The notes: generated from the letters alone by a model not told the origin. DNA of 64,000 bases from Heterohyrax brucei (GCA_028571685.1 CM053146.1:27315431-27379430), one strand, 5' to 3'; positions 36,956 to 49,190 are shown, numbered from the stretch's first letter. Numbers and translations are program-made.

Positions 36956-37877
36956 TTCTTCTTCTTTTTTTTTTATATTAACTACAATAAAGGAACAAAA
37001 TTTCTAACATCTGTCAATTAACTTATCTGTGATACACCCTCAGCCCCCACTCATCCATGTAGCCAACCTGGTCATTTTCTTCTATGGATAATTCTCTTGT
37101 AAAGTCTTTATAACACAAAATTTGTCCTTTTGACACTGACTGATTTCACTCAGCATGATCTCTTCCAAATGAAACCATCTGTGAGACAGTTTCTAAAATT
37201 GTCATTGTTTTTTATCATAGCATAGTGTTCCACTGAGTATATATATCATAGTTGTTCATCCATTCATCTGTTGATGGACGTTGGGGTTGATTCCATCTTT
37301 TTGCTATTGTGGACTGTGTTGCAACAAACATTCATATACATGTGTCTGTGTGACAACCTGTGTTTTTAAGGATAAATTCCAAGCAGTGGAATTACAGGAT
37401 CAAATGGCATATCTATTTCCAGCTTTTTAAAGAAGTGTCAAACTGTTCTCCAAAGAGGTTGTATCATTTTGCAATCCTACCAGCAGTGTAGGAGAGTTCC
37501 AATTTCTCCACAGCCTCTCCAGCATTTGTTGTTTTGTGCTATTTGGATTATGGCCAACCTTGTTGGGGTGAGATGATACCTCATTGTAGTTTTAATTTGA
37601 ATTTCTTTAGTAGCTAATGATCATAAGCAATTCTGCATGTGTTGTTTGGCTGTGAGGATATGCTGTTTAGAGAAATGCCTGTCCATCTTCTTTGCCCATC
37701 GCTTAATTGGGTTATTTATCCTTTCCCTGTTGATATTTTGTAATACCTTATAGATTATGGAGATTAGACATCAGTCTGACATAGAGTTGCCAAATATTTT
37801 TTTTCCCATTCCATACATGGTCTTTTAATTCTTTTGATGAGGTCTTCGGGTGAGCAGAAGTGTTTGATTCTTAGTAA

Positions 37878-40748
37878 TTACCATTTATCTATTTTCTCTT
37901 CTGATGAAAGTGCTTTGCTTGTCAGATTTTGAAGTCTGTCTATATTGTATATTAAAGCTTCCATTGTTGACCCTATTTTATCTTGGATGAGCTTTATCAT
38001 TCTAGATTTTATATTTAGGTATTTTAGCCACTTTGAGTTGATTTTTGTATAAGGTGTGAGATACGGGTCTTGTTTCAAGTTTTTGCAGATGAATATCCAA
38101 TTTGCCAGCACCAGTTGTTAAAGAGACTGTGCTTACCCCCGTTTAAAATCTTAGGGCCTTTGTCAAATATCAGCTGTTCATAGGAGGATGGTGGCATCTC
38201 TGGAGTCTCAACTCTGTTCTCAACTCTACGTCTCTTTTTGCACCAGTACTAGGCTGTTTTGATAACTGTGGCAGTGTAATAAGTTCTAAGGCCAGGTAAT
38301 GAGAAGCCTCCCAGTGTGTTCTTCTTCTTCAATAGTGCTTCACTTATCCAGGGCTTCTTCCCTTTCCAAAGTTGATGATTTGTTTCTCCACCTCATTAAA
38401 AAATGTCGCTGGAATTTGTACTGGGATTGAATTATATAAGCAGATTGCTTTGGGCAAAACAGACATTTTCACAATGTTAAGTCTTCCTATCCATGAGCAG
38501 GGCAGATTACTCCATTTATGTAAGTCTCTCCTAGTTTCTTGTAGTAAGATCTTGTAGTTCTTTTTGTAAAAATCTCTTATTTCTCTAGTTAGATTGATCC
38601 CTAGGTATTTTATCTTTTTGGGGGCTATAGTAAATGCCATTGATTTGGTGATTTCTTCTTTAATAATATCAGTGTTGTTATAAAGGAATCCTACTGATTT
38701 ACTGATGTTTATCTTGTATCCTGATACTTTGCTGAACTCCTCTATTAGTTCCAATAGCTTTCTTACGGATTCCTTTGGATTCCCTGTATAAACAATCATA
38801 TCCTCTGCAAAGAGGGAAATCTTTACTTCTTCATTTCCAATACGGAAGCCCTTTATTCCTTTGACTTGTCTAATTGCTCTGGCTAGACATTCTAGCACAA
38901 TGTTGAACAAAAGCGGTGAGAGTGGGCATCCTTGTCTAATTCGTGGTCTTACAGGGAATTCTTTGTCTTTCACCATTCAGGATGATGAAGACAGTTGGCT
39001 TTGCATAGATGCTATTGATTACATTGAGGAATTTCCCCTCTATTCCTATTTTTCTGAGAGTTTTAAGCATGAATCGGTGTTGAACATTGTCAAATGCCTT
39101 TTCTGCATCAATTGACAAGATCAGGTGATTCTTACCTTTTGTGTTATTAATGTGGTTGATTACATTGTTTTTCTAAGTTGAACTAGCCTTGCATCCTTGG
39201 AATGAAACAATCTTGATCATGATGAATGATTTTTTTTTATATGCTGTTGACTTCTATTGGCTAGAATTTTGTTGAAGATTTTTGCATCTAGGTTCATGAG
39301 TGAAATTGATCTGTAATTTTCTTTTTTTATGGTATCTTTCCCTGGTTTTGGTATCAGCATTATGCTGGCTTCATAGAATGAATTTGGGAGTACTCCCTCC
39401 CTTTCTATGGTGTGAAATAGCCTCAATACTATTGGAGCTAACTCTTCTCTAAAACTTTGGTAGAATTCTCCAGTGAAACCATCTGGGTGAGGGCTTTCTT
39501 TGGTTGGTAGATTTTTGATGACTTTTTCAATCTCTTTCTTTGTGATAGATTTATTAAGATGATCTACTTCTCCTTGTGGTAATCTTGGTGGGTCACATGA
39601 ATCTAGAAATTTGTCCATTTCCCCTAGGTTTTCAAACCTGTTAGAGTACAGCCTTTCATAATATTTTGTTAGGATATTTTTATTTCAGCTGAGTCTACTG
39701 TAACATCTCCTATCTCATTTCTTAATCAGGTTATTTGTATCTTCTGCTGTTTTTCTTTTGTAAGTTTAGCCAATGGTTTAACAATTTTGTTGAGCTATTG
39801 AAAAAAACAGTTTTTGGTTTCGTTAATTTTTTCAATCGTTTTTCTATTTTCTAGTTCACTTAGTTCCACTCTAATCCTTATACTCTGTTTTCTTCTGGTG
39901 CCTGGGGGGTTTATCTGTTGCTCTCGTTCTTCTTGTTCAAGCTGTAAGGTTAATTCTTTATTTCACGCTCTTTCTTCTTTCCAGATGTGTGCAGTTATAG
40001 AGATAAACTGACCTCTGAGCACTGCTTTTGCTGTATCCCATAAATTCTGGTAGCATGTGTTTTCCTTCTCATTTGAATCTATAAATTTCTTTATTTTGTC
40101 CTTAATTTCTTCTATAACACACGGCTTTATGAGCATAGTGTTGTTCAGTTTCCACAAGTTTGAATTTCTGCCTATGAATTTTCTATTACTGATTTCAACT
40201 TTTATAGCTCTATGGTCTGAGAAGATACTTTGCAGTAAATCAATGGTTTGGATTTTATAGAGAATTGCTTTATGATCTAACACATGCTCTATTCTGGAGA
40301 GTGTTCCATGTGAATTGGAGAAGAAGGTGTACTTATCTGCTGATGGATGAAAAGATCTGTATATGTCAATAAAGCCAAGTTGGTTTATTGTTGCAATATC
40401 TTCTGCATCTTTATTGAACCTTTTTCTTGCTGATCTATCCATAACTGAAAGGGGAGTGTTGAAGTCTCCAACTATTATTGTGGAATAATCTGTCTCATTT
40501 TCCAGTGTTGTCAATATTTGTTCAATGTATTCAGATGCTCTAGTATTGGGTGCGTAAACATTTAATACTGTTAAGTCCTGCTTGAGTATTGAACTTTTCA
40601 GAAAAAAATAGTGACCATCCTTGTCAAGAATAATGGATTTTACATTAAAATCTATTTTATCTGAAATTAGTACTGCCACACCTGCTCTTCTTTGTATATT
40701 GTTAGCTTGGTATATAATATTCCATCCTTTAACTTTGAATTTGTTCAC
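37878..40748 (-). pseudogene. L1-D ORF2 remnant: endonuclease, reverse transcriptase, C-terminus
   Basis: Four main open pieces. 39963-40748: endonuclease, with NVYAPN, GDFNTPLS, SRIEHVLDH and SDHRAIK; the usual catalytic SRIDH aspartate is Glu here. 39217-39618: RT fingers, with [22 protein letters not shown] and [18 protein letters not shown]. 38936-39118: [13 protein letters not shown]. 38344-38976: RT palm, [14 protein letters not shown], then [12 protein letters not shown] where FADD is expected, so the second catalytic Asp is Glu. 37878-38111 is the C-terminal part (LANWIFICKNLKQDPYL). Frameshifts join these pieces poorly. Both active sites carry a conservative but disabling Asp-to-Glu change. 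Confidence 0.9.
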
Positions 40749-41548
40749 ATCTGTAAGTCTAAGGTGTGTTTCTTGTAAGCAACATAGCGACGGGTTGTGT
40801 CTTTTGGTCTAGGATGTCACTCACCGTCTCTTTACTGGAGCATTCAGTACATTTACATTCAGTGTAATTATTGATAGGTATGTGCTTAGTGCCATCATTT
40901 ACTTTTATGTTGATGTTTTCTATATTTCTCTTAATGTTCTGTTCTGGGCCATTTTTCTATACGGGTTGTTGTTTCAGTGTTGTTTTTGTGTCTGTTGAGG
41001 ATCCTGTATTGCATTTCTTATTTTGATACAATGCATTTTTAATCTTTATGGCTACGTGTATTATCCCCCTTAACATACTAAGATTAAACCCAATTTTAAT
41101 TACTTTATAACTCTGAAACTTCCTCTGCATCTAAAACAACTGTAACGATTGTAGTGTATCCCTTTTTTAATGTGATGGTATTATAGTTGTCATGATATGA
41201 TCACAGATTCCCTTATTATAATACTGTAGCTTTTGTGAAGTTTAGTGACTTCCTTAACTGACTAGAAATTTCAAAGAAGTGTCCTGAATTGTCACCTAAA
41301 ATATATGTTTAGGGAAGAGCTTCTTTCACTATTTCATGTAATTTTGGTTTAGTTTTTATGAAGTCTCTAAATTTCTCTTTATTTTCGAAAGTCTTGATTT
41401 CACCATTGTATCTGATAGACAATTTTGCAGGATAGATAATTCTAGGATGGAAGTTTTTCTCATTCAGGGCTTTGAATGTGTCTTCCTACTGTTTTCTAGC
41501 CAGCATTGTTTGGGTAGAAAAGTTGGATGAAAGCCTACAGGGATTCCC

Positions 41549-41845
41549 TCAGAATAGTAGTTTTGCTTTGAGCTTTGCTGCCTTCAGAAGCATCTGTTTA
41601 TGTTTTAGCTTATTAAGCTTGATTATAATATGCCTTGGCGTCTTTCCTTTTGGGTGTAGCTTTTGTGGTGTTTGATAAACATCTCGGATACCTATGTTCT
41701 CTTTGCTCATAATCTCAGGGAAGTTTTCTGTCAGCATCTCTACAGCAATCCTCTCTACATTGTCATTAATCCCTCCTTGTTCAAGAACTCCAATTAAATG
41801 TAAATTCTTCCTCTTCATGGAGTCCCACATGTTTCTTAAGAAACA
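41549..41845 (-). pseudogene. L1-D ORF1 C-terminal half
   Basis: Reads NLHLIGVLEQGG, then VERIAVEMLTENFPEIMSKE and HPKGKTPRHIIIKLNKLKHK: the RRM end and C-terminal domain of L1 ORF1p, which binds single-stranded RNA. The coiled coil is absent because the element is 5'-truncated near 41845. Confidence 0.88.
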
Positions 41846-41869
41846 TTTTAACAAAAGAGTGAACATTGT

Positions 41870-42639
41870 TTAAAAATGCATTAATTGAAATTCTGTTCCA
41901 TATTCCCTCTTTTCCCCCTCCCAACCTCCACCTTTTGATCAGTATTCTTCCAGGGAATTTTTAATCACAATGTTCTGTAATAGTCGTCAGGCATCAGGTA
42001 GTTCTTCCAGGATCAAGATAAATGAAGCCGTTGCCCATGAAGGAAATTTGCCACACATCCCATATTCTCCTTTTCCTGACTCTCCTTATTCCTCTGATGT
42101 TTCAGGCAATTAGAGATCAATTTGTTGTGTCTTGAATGGCTGTTAACAACGTCTTAAGACCCCAGGAACTGTACATCAAACTAGGAGTTAGAACACAGGC
42201 ATTAGTCATGTTTTTATGCCAATTAACTCAGATATCCCACGAAGCGATGAGCCTAAACCTAGAAACCAAGAAATTAAATCTAATGAGGTTTTTTGTTGTA
42301 CATAATCAGCCTAAGCGGTTACTCTTTTTGTTCTTTGTAATTGCTGTAAACATGCATCGCACACCATTAGCTGATTTAAATTTTTATGCGTACAACTTAC
42401 TGACGGTCATTACAGTTCGATTGTAATCAATGTAATATTTCCATCACTGGTAACTACTCTTTTTCCATCCCTAGCACCAATAGTAACTTTGTTCTCTACA
42501 TGTTTTCCTTATTTTGTCTTTTCATATGAGTGATGTCATACAATATTAGTCCTTTTGTGGTAGTCTTACTTCATTCGCAATGCCTTAATGCCTTCCAGCT
42601 CCATCCATACTGTAGCATGTATCAAAGTTTCATTTCCCC
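41870..42639 (-). mobile_element. older LINE-1 3' end, first part
   Basis: 3'UTR-like sequence leading to 'tccatactgtagcatgtatc' near 42606, a standard L1 ORF2-end/3'UTR block. The remainder continues after RTE R4 at 43689. Older than R4. Confidence 0.6.
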
Positions 42640-43688
42640 TACTGACATCAGTCAAAATGAGTAGAAACAGTTACAAATATCCACTAATAAATGGAAATGG
42701 AATTACAAAGTATTAATCTCAGAATATCAGAAATTGTCAAAAGTGATATAGAATGCTTGAAGATAGATAAGCATTAGTGAGCTTAAATGAACTGGAATTG
42801 ATGATTCTGAACAAAACAATCACTTGCTCTGTTATGACAAGAAAGCCAAACTGAAAAGGGGTGGTGTTGCAGTTATTGCCAAAAAGGACATTTTCAAGAT
42901 CTACCTGGAACTACAATACCATCAGTGATAGAATAATATACATATGCCTACAAGGAAATCAGTTAATATGACAATGATTCAAATTTACCCACCAACCACT
43001 AATGCTTGAAAATGAAGATTTTTAACAGCTTCCGTAGTCTGAACTAGACAAAATGTGCAATCAAGATAGAGCTATAATTACCAGTGATATTGGATTACAA
43101 AAGTTAGAAACAAAGAAAGATTAGTAGGTGGAAATAGCCTTGGCAATAGAAATAAATTTTGCAAGATAAATGACCAATTTATTGAAAATACTTCTTTCCA
43201 ACAACATAAACAGGGACTACACATTGATCTTGCCATACAGAATACACACAAAACACCCTCAGAATTTCTAAAGCTTAAATAACTGAAGAAAAATCCAAAG
43301 CTCAAGTTTCAATACTGAAGTGTTCTCTGGGCAAAATACTGAACAACTCAGGGAGAATCAAAGAACGATGGAAAGAATATGCAGAGATACTGTGCCAACA
43401 AAAATTAGTAAACATTCAACCATTTTAGCAGGTAAAATGCCATCACAACTGATTATACTGAAGGAAAAGGTCAAATCTGTACTGAAGGCACTTGGGAAAA
43501 AGAAGGCTCCAGGATACACAGAAGAGAAAAAGAGGAAGACCCTCAACAAGACACTCACAGTGGCTGCAACAACAAGCTCAAACATAGCAATGACTGTGAG
43601 AATGGCATGGAACAGGGTAATGTTTTCTTCTGTTGTACAAAGGTCATTAAAAGTAGGTACCAATTAGATGACATCTAATAACAACATC
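42640..43688 (+). mobile_element. RTE (R4) with internal deletion
   Basis: Begins in the RTE leader ('ctgacatcagtcaaaatgag'), continues through the endonuclease (LKWTGIDD-like near 42790; a GLGNRN-type block near 43130) and the pre-RT block at 43320-43520 (RENQRTMERICRDTVPTK; KALGKKKAPGY). At ~43525 it jumps directly to the 3' end ('gaagaccctcaacaa', then 'tgacatctaataacaacatc'). The whole RT core (~1.5 kb) is missing. It splits an older L1 (42639/43689). Confidence 0.85.
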
Positions 43689-43768
43689 ACCTGGCTAAGT
43701 AATATTCCCTTGTATGTGTATACCATATTTTGTTTATCCATTCATCTGTTGATGGGCATTTAGGAGCT
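43689..43768 (-). mobile_element. older LINE-1 3' end, second part
   Basis: 'ggctaagtaatattcccttg' to 'ttcatctgttgatgggcatt' continues exactly where the part at 42639 stopped, bracketing R4. Confidence 0.75.
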
Positions 43769-44175
43769 ATAAAGTTTGGCTGAACCCCTGAAACTATCAT
43801 CCAGAGATAACCTTTAAACCTTAATCCAAAAATATCCTCTGAAGTTTCCTTTAAACTAAACAATAGTTTAGCTTGACTGGTAAAACAACAAAAACAACAA
43901 CACAAAAAAAACAAACAAATCTGCCTTGAACATTATACTCTTTTAAGACTATCTGCATGTGACCAAACTGATAGCAGCAACAGAGAAGATTAGATAGAAA
44001 TCTCAGAGAGCAGTGAATGTAAGTTAAGGGAGGAGGAACAACTTTGAAAAAAAGGGTGAGAATGGCCATACAACTCTAAGAATGCAGTCAGTGCTACTAA
44101 AAAGCATGTGTAGAAACTGTTGAATGTGTATTTTGCTTTGTATATTCTCAAAACAAAAATAGAATAAAAGAGATT
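43769..44175 (+). mobile_element. L1-like 3' terminal sequence, forward
   Basis: 'gctataaagtttggctgaac' through 'agaatgcagtcagtgctact' to 'aaaaatagaataaaag'. The end resembles L1 3'UTR tails with an AATAAA-like A-rich end. Family uncertain. Confidence 0.45.
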
Positions 44176-44430
44176 ACATGAACACATCTAAAAAACATGC
44201 ATGATTGTACCTATTGCTGTTTGACTGATTCAAATAACCAATCCCCCTTAAATTCTAAAATCATTTACCAGATAATATTTTTATCAGACAACCAACAATC
44301 TGAAGTGTCCTGTGTAAATTAACATTAATGAAGACGAAACACTTATGTACAGAAATATTATGAATGTATGTTTCTTTTTCTCCACTACTTTTACTGTTAC
44401 AGTTGTAAACTATATCACTTAGTATACATA
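44176..44430. other. spacer without recognised element
   Basis: About 255 bp of unassigned sequence before the mariner derivative. Confidence 0.45.
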
Positions 44431-44941
44431 TACAAGTTCCAACAATTCTGCAAATGTAATTGTTCTAAGCACTACATACCTTGTTGCTGAGTATATACAT
44501 GGTCACATTTGAAGTATTCCCCTTGAGAAGCTATGCACTGACACCAGCATCTAGTCCACCCTTCAAAGCAATTTTCTTTCTGGAATGGCCGTCGCACACC
44601 ACGTCATGGTGACAAGTGTGCATACTTAATTGTCTAGTTGTCTGTGAGAGAGTTTTTAGCCGGTAAACAAATAACAGTATTGGAACACTCTCCCTATGCA
44701 AGCGATCTGGCTCCCAATGACTTTTTGATGACATTCAAGACATCAAGGTAATATGACAACAGCTCTGATAATTGTTACAGAAAAAGAGTTCCAAAATTGT
44801 TTTGAAGGGTGAACTAAGCTCTAGCATCAGTGCATAGCTTTCCAAGGGGAGTACTTTGAAGGTGACTGTAGTGATATTATGCCATGAAGTATATAGTGCT
44901 TTTCTAAGATAAGTTCACAACTGTTATTTTCAGACCTCGCA
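44431..44941. mobile_element. fold-back mariner derivative (M2), 511 bp
   Basis: TA stands just outside both ends (44429-44430, 44942-44943). Both ends derive from the mariner 3' end. The left part (~44431-44585) reads on the minus strand as ENCFEGWTRCWCQCIASQGE. The right part reads on the plus strand as HSPYASDLAPNDF, then EFQNCFEG and the same C-terminus, ending 'cagacctcgca'. The two arms of ~150 bp are inverted repeats around a ~200-bp plus-oriented centre. It is a non-autonomous palindromic relative of M1 (51439-52729). Confidence 0.8.
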
Positions 44942-44943
44942 TA

Positions 44944-46737
44944 TCACATATGTAAACACAATAAAGTTCTCAAAGGCATGTTATCATTTTTACTCTAAAT
45001 AGGAAAACTTTATACAAAAATTAAGATAACATTCTGTGTTTATATCATCAGATATCTGACATTCCCTATGTTCTCCATTCATTCCTGAATATCTAAGTTT
45101 CCCTCTAGTGTGTTTTTCTGCAGACTGAAGAGCATTTCTTGCAGTTGGTCAGGTATCAACAAATCCACTTACTGTTCCTTTACCTCAAACTGTCCTTGTG
45201 TTATTTTCACTTTCCATGGATTCTGAGAAGTCTGGAGCACTTCTTTTTGTTGCTTCCTATATTTATGTGCTGTGTTTCTTTGACCACTTCAATATTTTTT
45301 ATCTTTAATTGCAGTTTACAAAAGTTTGGCAAATAGGTGTCTAGGTTTGGTTATCCTTGAATTCATTTTCCTTGGGACTCGCTGATGCACTTGAATATGT
45401 TAATTTGTCTTCATTATACTGTGGAGTTTTGGACCCTAATTTCTTCAAATATTCATCCTGCTCCATCATCTCTTTCTTTTCTAAGATTTCAGTTACTACT
45501 ATATTCTAGAACTTTTACATTTTTCACACAGATCACTGGGCTCTGCATTTATTTGTTTCTTATTTATAAATACTTTACTTTTAAAATAAACTTTGGCTTT
45601 CCTACATGCATTGATCTTAAGAATACATGGGAGTAGCTTTTTTGTGGTAAATATATAAATAACAAAACACTGGCCATTTAAACATTCTTCTCATGTTTAT
45701 TTCAATGATAGAAATATGTTTATCAGGTTAAACCACCACCATTATCAAATTTTAACTTCTCCCGTCACCCATAATGGAAACTCAGTCAGACACCTTAATT
45801 ACCAGCTTTTGGTTTGAGTATAGCATTGGCTTTGCAGGAAAAGAAAAATGTGAGTCACTATTTTAATTTCTTCAGCTGTGGATTGTTACAAGTAGCACAA
45901 ACGTTAGATACTTTCTTTCAGCTCTTCCCTCTGAATGCACTGGACCTGACAAGTTTTTTATTTTTTATTTTTTTTCCCCCATCCTATTTGGGTGCATATT
46001 TTTGACAGATGTCTTAATTTATGATGAACAGCTGTCTGAGTTTTCTATTTCTTATGGAATTAGTCATGCTCATAAATGTTTTCCCAGAAATACTCTTATG
46101 ATCAGTTTTTGTATTCATGTTTATACAGTTGAACAAGGAACTATAACTGGTCCTATCTCTTCTATTACCATCAGTACAAATAACAATATTTTCACAATGT
46201 TTTTATTTAATTACAAATCTTGTTTTTCATTTTGAACAGAAATATAGGTGGTGCTAACTCTACTGCAGTAAATTTTTCAACTTTTCTTTGTGATCCCATG
46301 TTTGGCAAAGTTTTTAAATATTCCATGGGTACTTGGAAATATGCTCCTCTGTAGAAAGTAGAGTCTAGCGTGAATGTATTTAAATTATCATATTAATTAT
46401 CCTATCATGGCATTCTACGCTGTTACTGATTTTCTCTTATTTACAATGATGAATTTTAATGAATTGAAATATGTATTAGTCTTCTAACAAATTTAATCTT
46501 ATTATTTTGTTTTCTCAGACATCATTTTATGAATTTGATCACTGGCAGACGTAGGTCAGCACGTTTGTTCTCCATGGTGAATTGCACCCTTACTCCCCAT
46601 AAAGGATCCTTCCCTCAGTGGGAGCTCCCGCTTGTTATCAAAGGAGAACACACTCAGCCCCTAACACCAAGGCTGCAGGTCTGAGCCCACTCAGAGGTAT
46701 CTCAGAAAGCCCCAGGCATTCATTTTTTTAGAAAAGT
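44944..46737. other. intronic sequence with old L1 remnants
   Basis: Contains the degraded L1 piece at 45100-45560 and a distinct GC-richer block at 46555-46700. The rest is unassigned, T-rich in places (45955-45975). Confidence 0.45.
45100..45560 (-). mobile_element. ancient degraded LINE-1 fragment (ORF1 region)
   Basis: Scattered words such as 'agcatttcttgcag', 'ttcttcaaatattcatcctg' and 'tctttcttttctaagatt' follow the order of old L1M ORF1-region sequence on the minus strand. No open frame remains. Confidence 0.4.
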
Positions 46738-46762
46738 ATATATATATATATATATATATATT
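46738..46762. repeat. (TA)n microsatellite at an L1 tail
   Basis: About 12 TA units at the poly(A) position of L1-G. Probably grew from the A/T-rich tail. Confidence 0.9.
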
Positions 46763-47149
46763 TAATATGATTGAGTGAAAATGTACATTCCCGTATAAAT
46801 TTATATGTCCACCTATATGCAGCTTCCACTGCTCTCCCTGTCTGGTGACAGCGCAGTATCCCTCTCTACTCCATACATGCCTCATTCTCCCAACAGTCTC
46901 CTTTCCCCTCCTCCCAACCCACTCTCCTTCCTTCAGCCAGAGGTCAGCAGGATGACATCCTATAGATGTACAGAACCATAAAGTGCATCCAATGTATGGT
47001 CACTCTGCATTGCCAAGTCCAATCCATTCGTGTCCGAAGAGTGAAACTTCATTATGATTTATGGGCAAGGGCAGCATCAGGGCCAGGGGCCATGCTCCCA
47101 GGGGAACCCCGAAACTGCTGGACCATCAATTGAGGTCTTGCTTTTCTTA
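46763..47149 (-). mobile_element. LINE-1 3' end only (L1-G)
   Basis: About 390 bp of L1 3'UTR, 'atgattgagtgaaaatgtac' to 'ggaccatcaattgaggtctt'. Matches the 3' ends of L1-E (60.5 kb), L1-H (49.2 kb, inverted) and L1-C. It abuts the 3' end of RTE R5. Confidence 0.82.
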
Positions 47150-48956
47150 TTAGGTGTCATCAGGTTGGTTCCAATGCAGAGCAACACTATGCACATCAGA
47201 ACAAAACACGTCCTGGTCTTGCACCATGTCCACAATCATCTTTAGTGTCAATCTGTCTCATTGAGGGTCTTCCTTTTTTTTTTTGCTGACCCTCCACTCA
47301 ACCAGTCATGATGTCCTTCTCCAGGAACTGATCCCTCTTGACAATACGTCCAAAGTATGTAAGACGTAGTCTTGCAATCTTTGCTTCCAAGGAGCACTCC
47401 AGTTGTACCTCTTCCAGAACAATTCTGATTCTACTTTTGGTGGTCCATGGTACATTGAACATTCTTATCCACCACCACAATTCAAAGGCACCAATTCTTT
47501 TTCTGTTTTCTTTGTTCACTGTGCAGCTTTTGCATGCACATGATGTGATGGAAAAAATGATGGCTTGGGTCAGGTCTTCAAGGTAAGATATCTTTATTTT
47601 TCAGTACTTTAAAGAGGTCTTACAGAACAGAGTTTCTCAATGCAGCTCATCTTTTGATTTCTTGACTGCTGCTTCCATGGGCATTGATTGTGGAACCAAG
47701 TAAAACGAAATCTTTGACAACCTCAGTCCTTTCTCGATTAATGACAATGTTGCTTACTGGTCCAGTGGTAAAGATTTTTGTCTTCTTGGTGTTGAGATGC
47801 GACCCATACTGAAGGCTGTGGTATCTGATCTTCACTTTCAGCAAGCAGGGTTGTGTCATCTGCATAATGCAGGTTGTTAAAGAGTCTTCCTCCACTCCTG
47901 ATGTCTGGTTCCTCTTCTTACAGTCCAGCTTCCTGGATTATCTGCTCAGCATACAGATTGAAAAGGTATGGTGAAAACATACAGCCCTGACACACATGCT
48001 TCCTGACTTTCAACCACGCAGAATTCCCTTGTTCTGTTTACATGACTTCCTCTTGATTCATATACAGATTCCTCACAAGCACAGTTATGTATACTTGAAT
48101 TCCCATTCTTCACAAGGTTAGCCATAATTTGTTATGATCCATACAGTCCAATATCTTTGCAAAGTCACTGAAACAAAGGTAAGCATCTTCTGATATTCCC
48201 TGCTTTCACCCAAGACCCATCTGACATCAGCAATGTTATGCCTAGTTCCACATCCTTTTCTGTATTTTGCTTGAATTTCTGGCAGTTCACTGTCAATATA
48301 CTATTGTAGTCACTTTTGAATAATCTTGAGCAAAATTTTAGCTGCATGTGATATTAATGATATTGGTTAATGATTTCTGCATTCGGTTGGATCACTTTTC
48401 TTGGGAATAGCCATAAATATGGATTTCTTCCAGTCAGTTGGCCCAATAACTGTCCTCCAAATTTCTCAGCATAATCAAGTGAGCATTTCCAGTGCCACAT
48501 CCATTTGTTGAAATATCTCAGTTGATATTCCATCAATTCCTGAAGCCTTGTTTTTTGCAGATGCCTTCAATGCTGGCTCGACTTCTTACTTCAGTACCAT
48601 TGGTTCCAGATCATATGCTACCTCTTGGAATGGATAGTATAATGATTCTGTGTATTCTTTCCATTCTTCTTTTGATGCTCCTTGAGTCATTTAATATTTT
48701 CGCTGCAGAATCCTTCAATATTGCATTTCAAGACTTGAATCTTTTTTCAGTTCTTTCAGCTTGAAAAATGTAGAATGTTTTTCTATTTCCAGCTTTTTGC
48801 ACATATCATTATAATACTTTCTTTGTCTTCTCAAGGCACCCTTTGAAATATTCTTTTCAGTTCTTTTACTTCATCATTTCTTCCTTTTGCTTTAGCAGTT
48901 CTATGTGTCATAGCAAGTTTCAGAGTCTCTTTTGACACCTAATTTGGTCTTTAGTC
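47150..48956 (-). mobile_element. RTE (R5), 3' part of a twin-primed insertion
   Basis: Contains the RT and C-terminal domain. Minus-strand readings: FNNLHYADDTT at ~47847-47880 with the catalytic YADD intact, 47647-47895 (LNTKKTKIFTTGP, KDFVLLGSTINAHG), and 47298-47519 (IGAFELWWWIRMFNVPWTTK, LRLTYFGRIVKRD). RT fingers lie at 48150-48540. The sequence stops at 48956 in the linker before RT. The element's own 5' end follows in inverted orientation (R6). Confidence 0.9.
47298..47895 (-). pseudogene. R5 reverse-transcriptase and C-terminal remnant
   Basis: Two open pieces of 82 and 73 residues cover the region after YADD and the C-terminal FELW/YFG blocks of RTE ORF2. They are in different frames. 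This is the best preserved RTE protein text in the window, though the piece holding YADD has a nearby frame break. Confidence 0.85.
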
Positions 48957-49190
48957 AGCTACTCATACTGTGGGGACTTGTATATTTCTGTGACGCCTGA
49001 CACTATGCCACTGGTATTCACATATCAGCAAGGTCACCTATGGCGAAAGTTTCAGCTGAGTTTCCTGACTAAGACAGACCTGACAGTCTACTTTTGAAAA
49101 GAATTAGCCAGTGAAAGCCTTATGAATAAGAGTGGAATACTATCAATTACAGTGTTGGACAATGAACCCCCCAGGTTGGAAGATATAATG
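48957..49190 (+). mobile_element. RTE 5' leader, inverted relative to R5 (R6, first part)
   Basis: 'tactcatactgtggggactt' to 'gaaccccccaggttggaag'. Its reverse complement matches the 5' region of R2 (21150-21330): 'aagtagactgtcagg' versus 'aagtagaccgccagg'. The RTE 5' end touches R5 directly. Confidence 0.82.

Larger units (their letters stand above)
36956..41845 (-). mobile_element. LINE-1 (L1-D), 5'-truncated in ORF1, best preserved L1
   Basis: Begins at the left with a pyrimidine tract (poly(A) of the minus strand), then a 3'UTR of only ~270 bp, ORF2 (~37230-40850), the inter-ORF region and the C-terminal half of ORF1 (to ~41845). Length ~4.9 kb. It holds the longest open pieces in the window (261 and 210 residues). 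The 3'UTR ends far earlier than the ~0.9-1 kb of L1-C and L1-E, suggesting an upstream polyadenylation site or a later loss. Same strand as DPP10. Confidence 0.9.

Noticed and set aside
38344..40748. Long open frames of 210 and 261 residues as host genes
   Set aside because: Their motifs ([28 protein letters not shown]) are those of L1 ORF2, and the pieces are disconnected.
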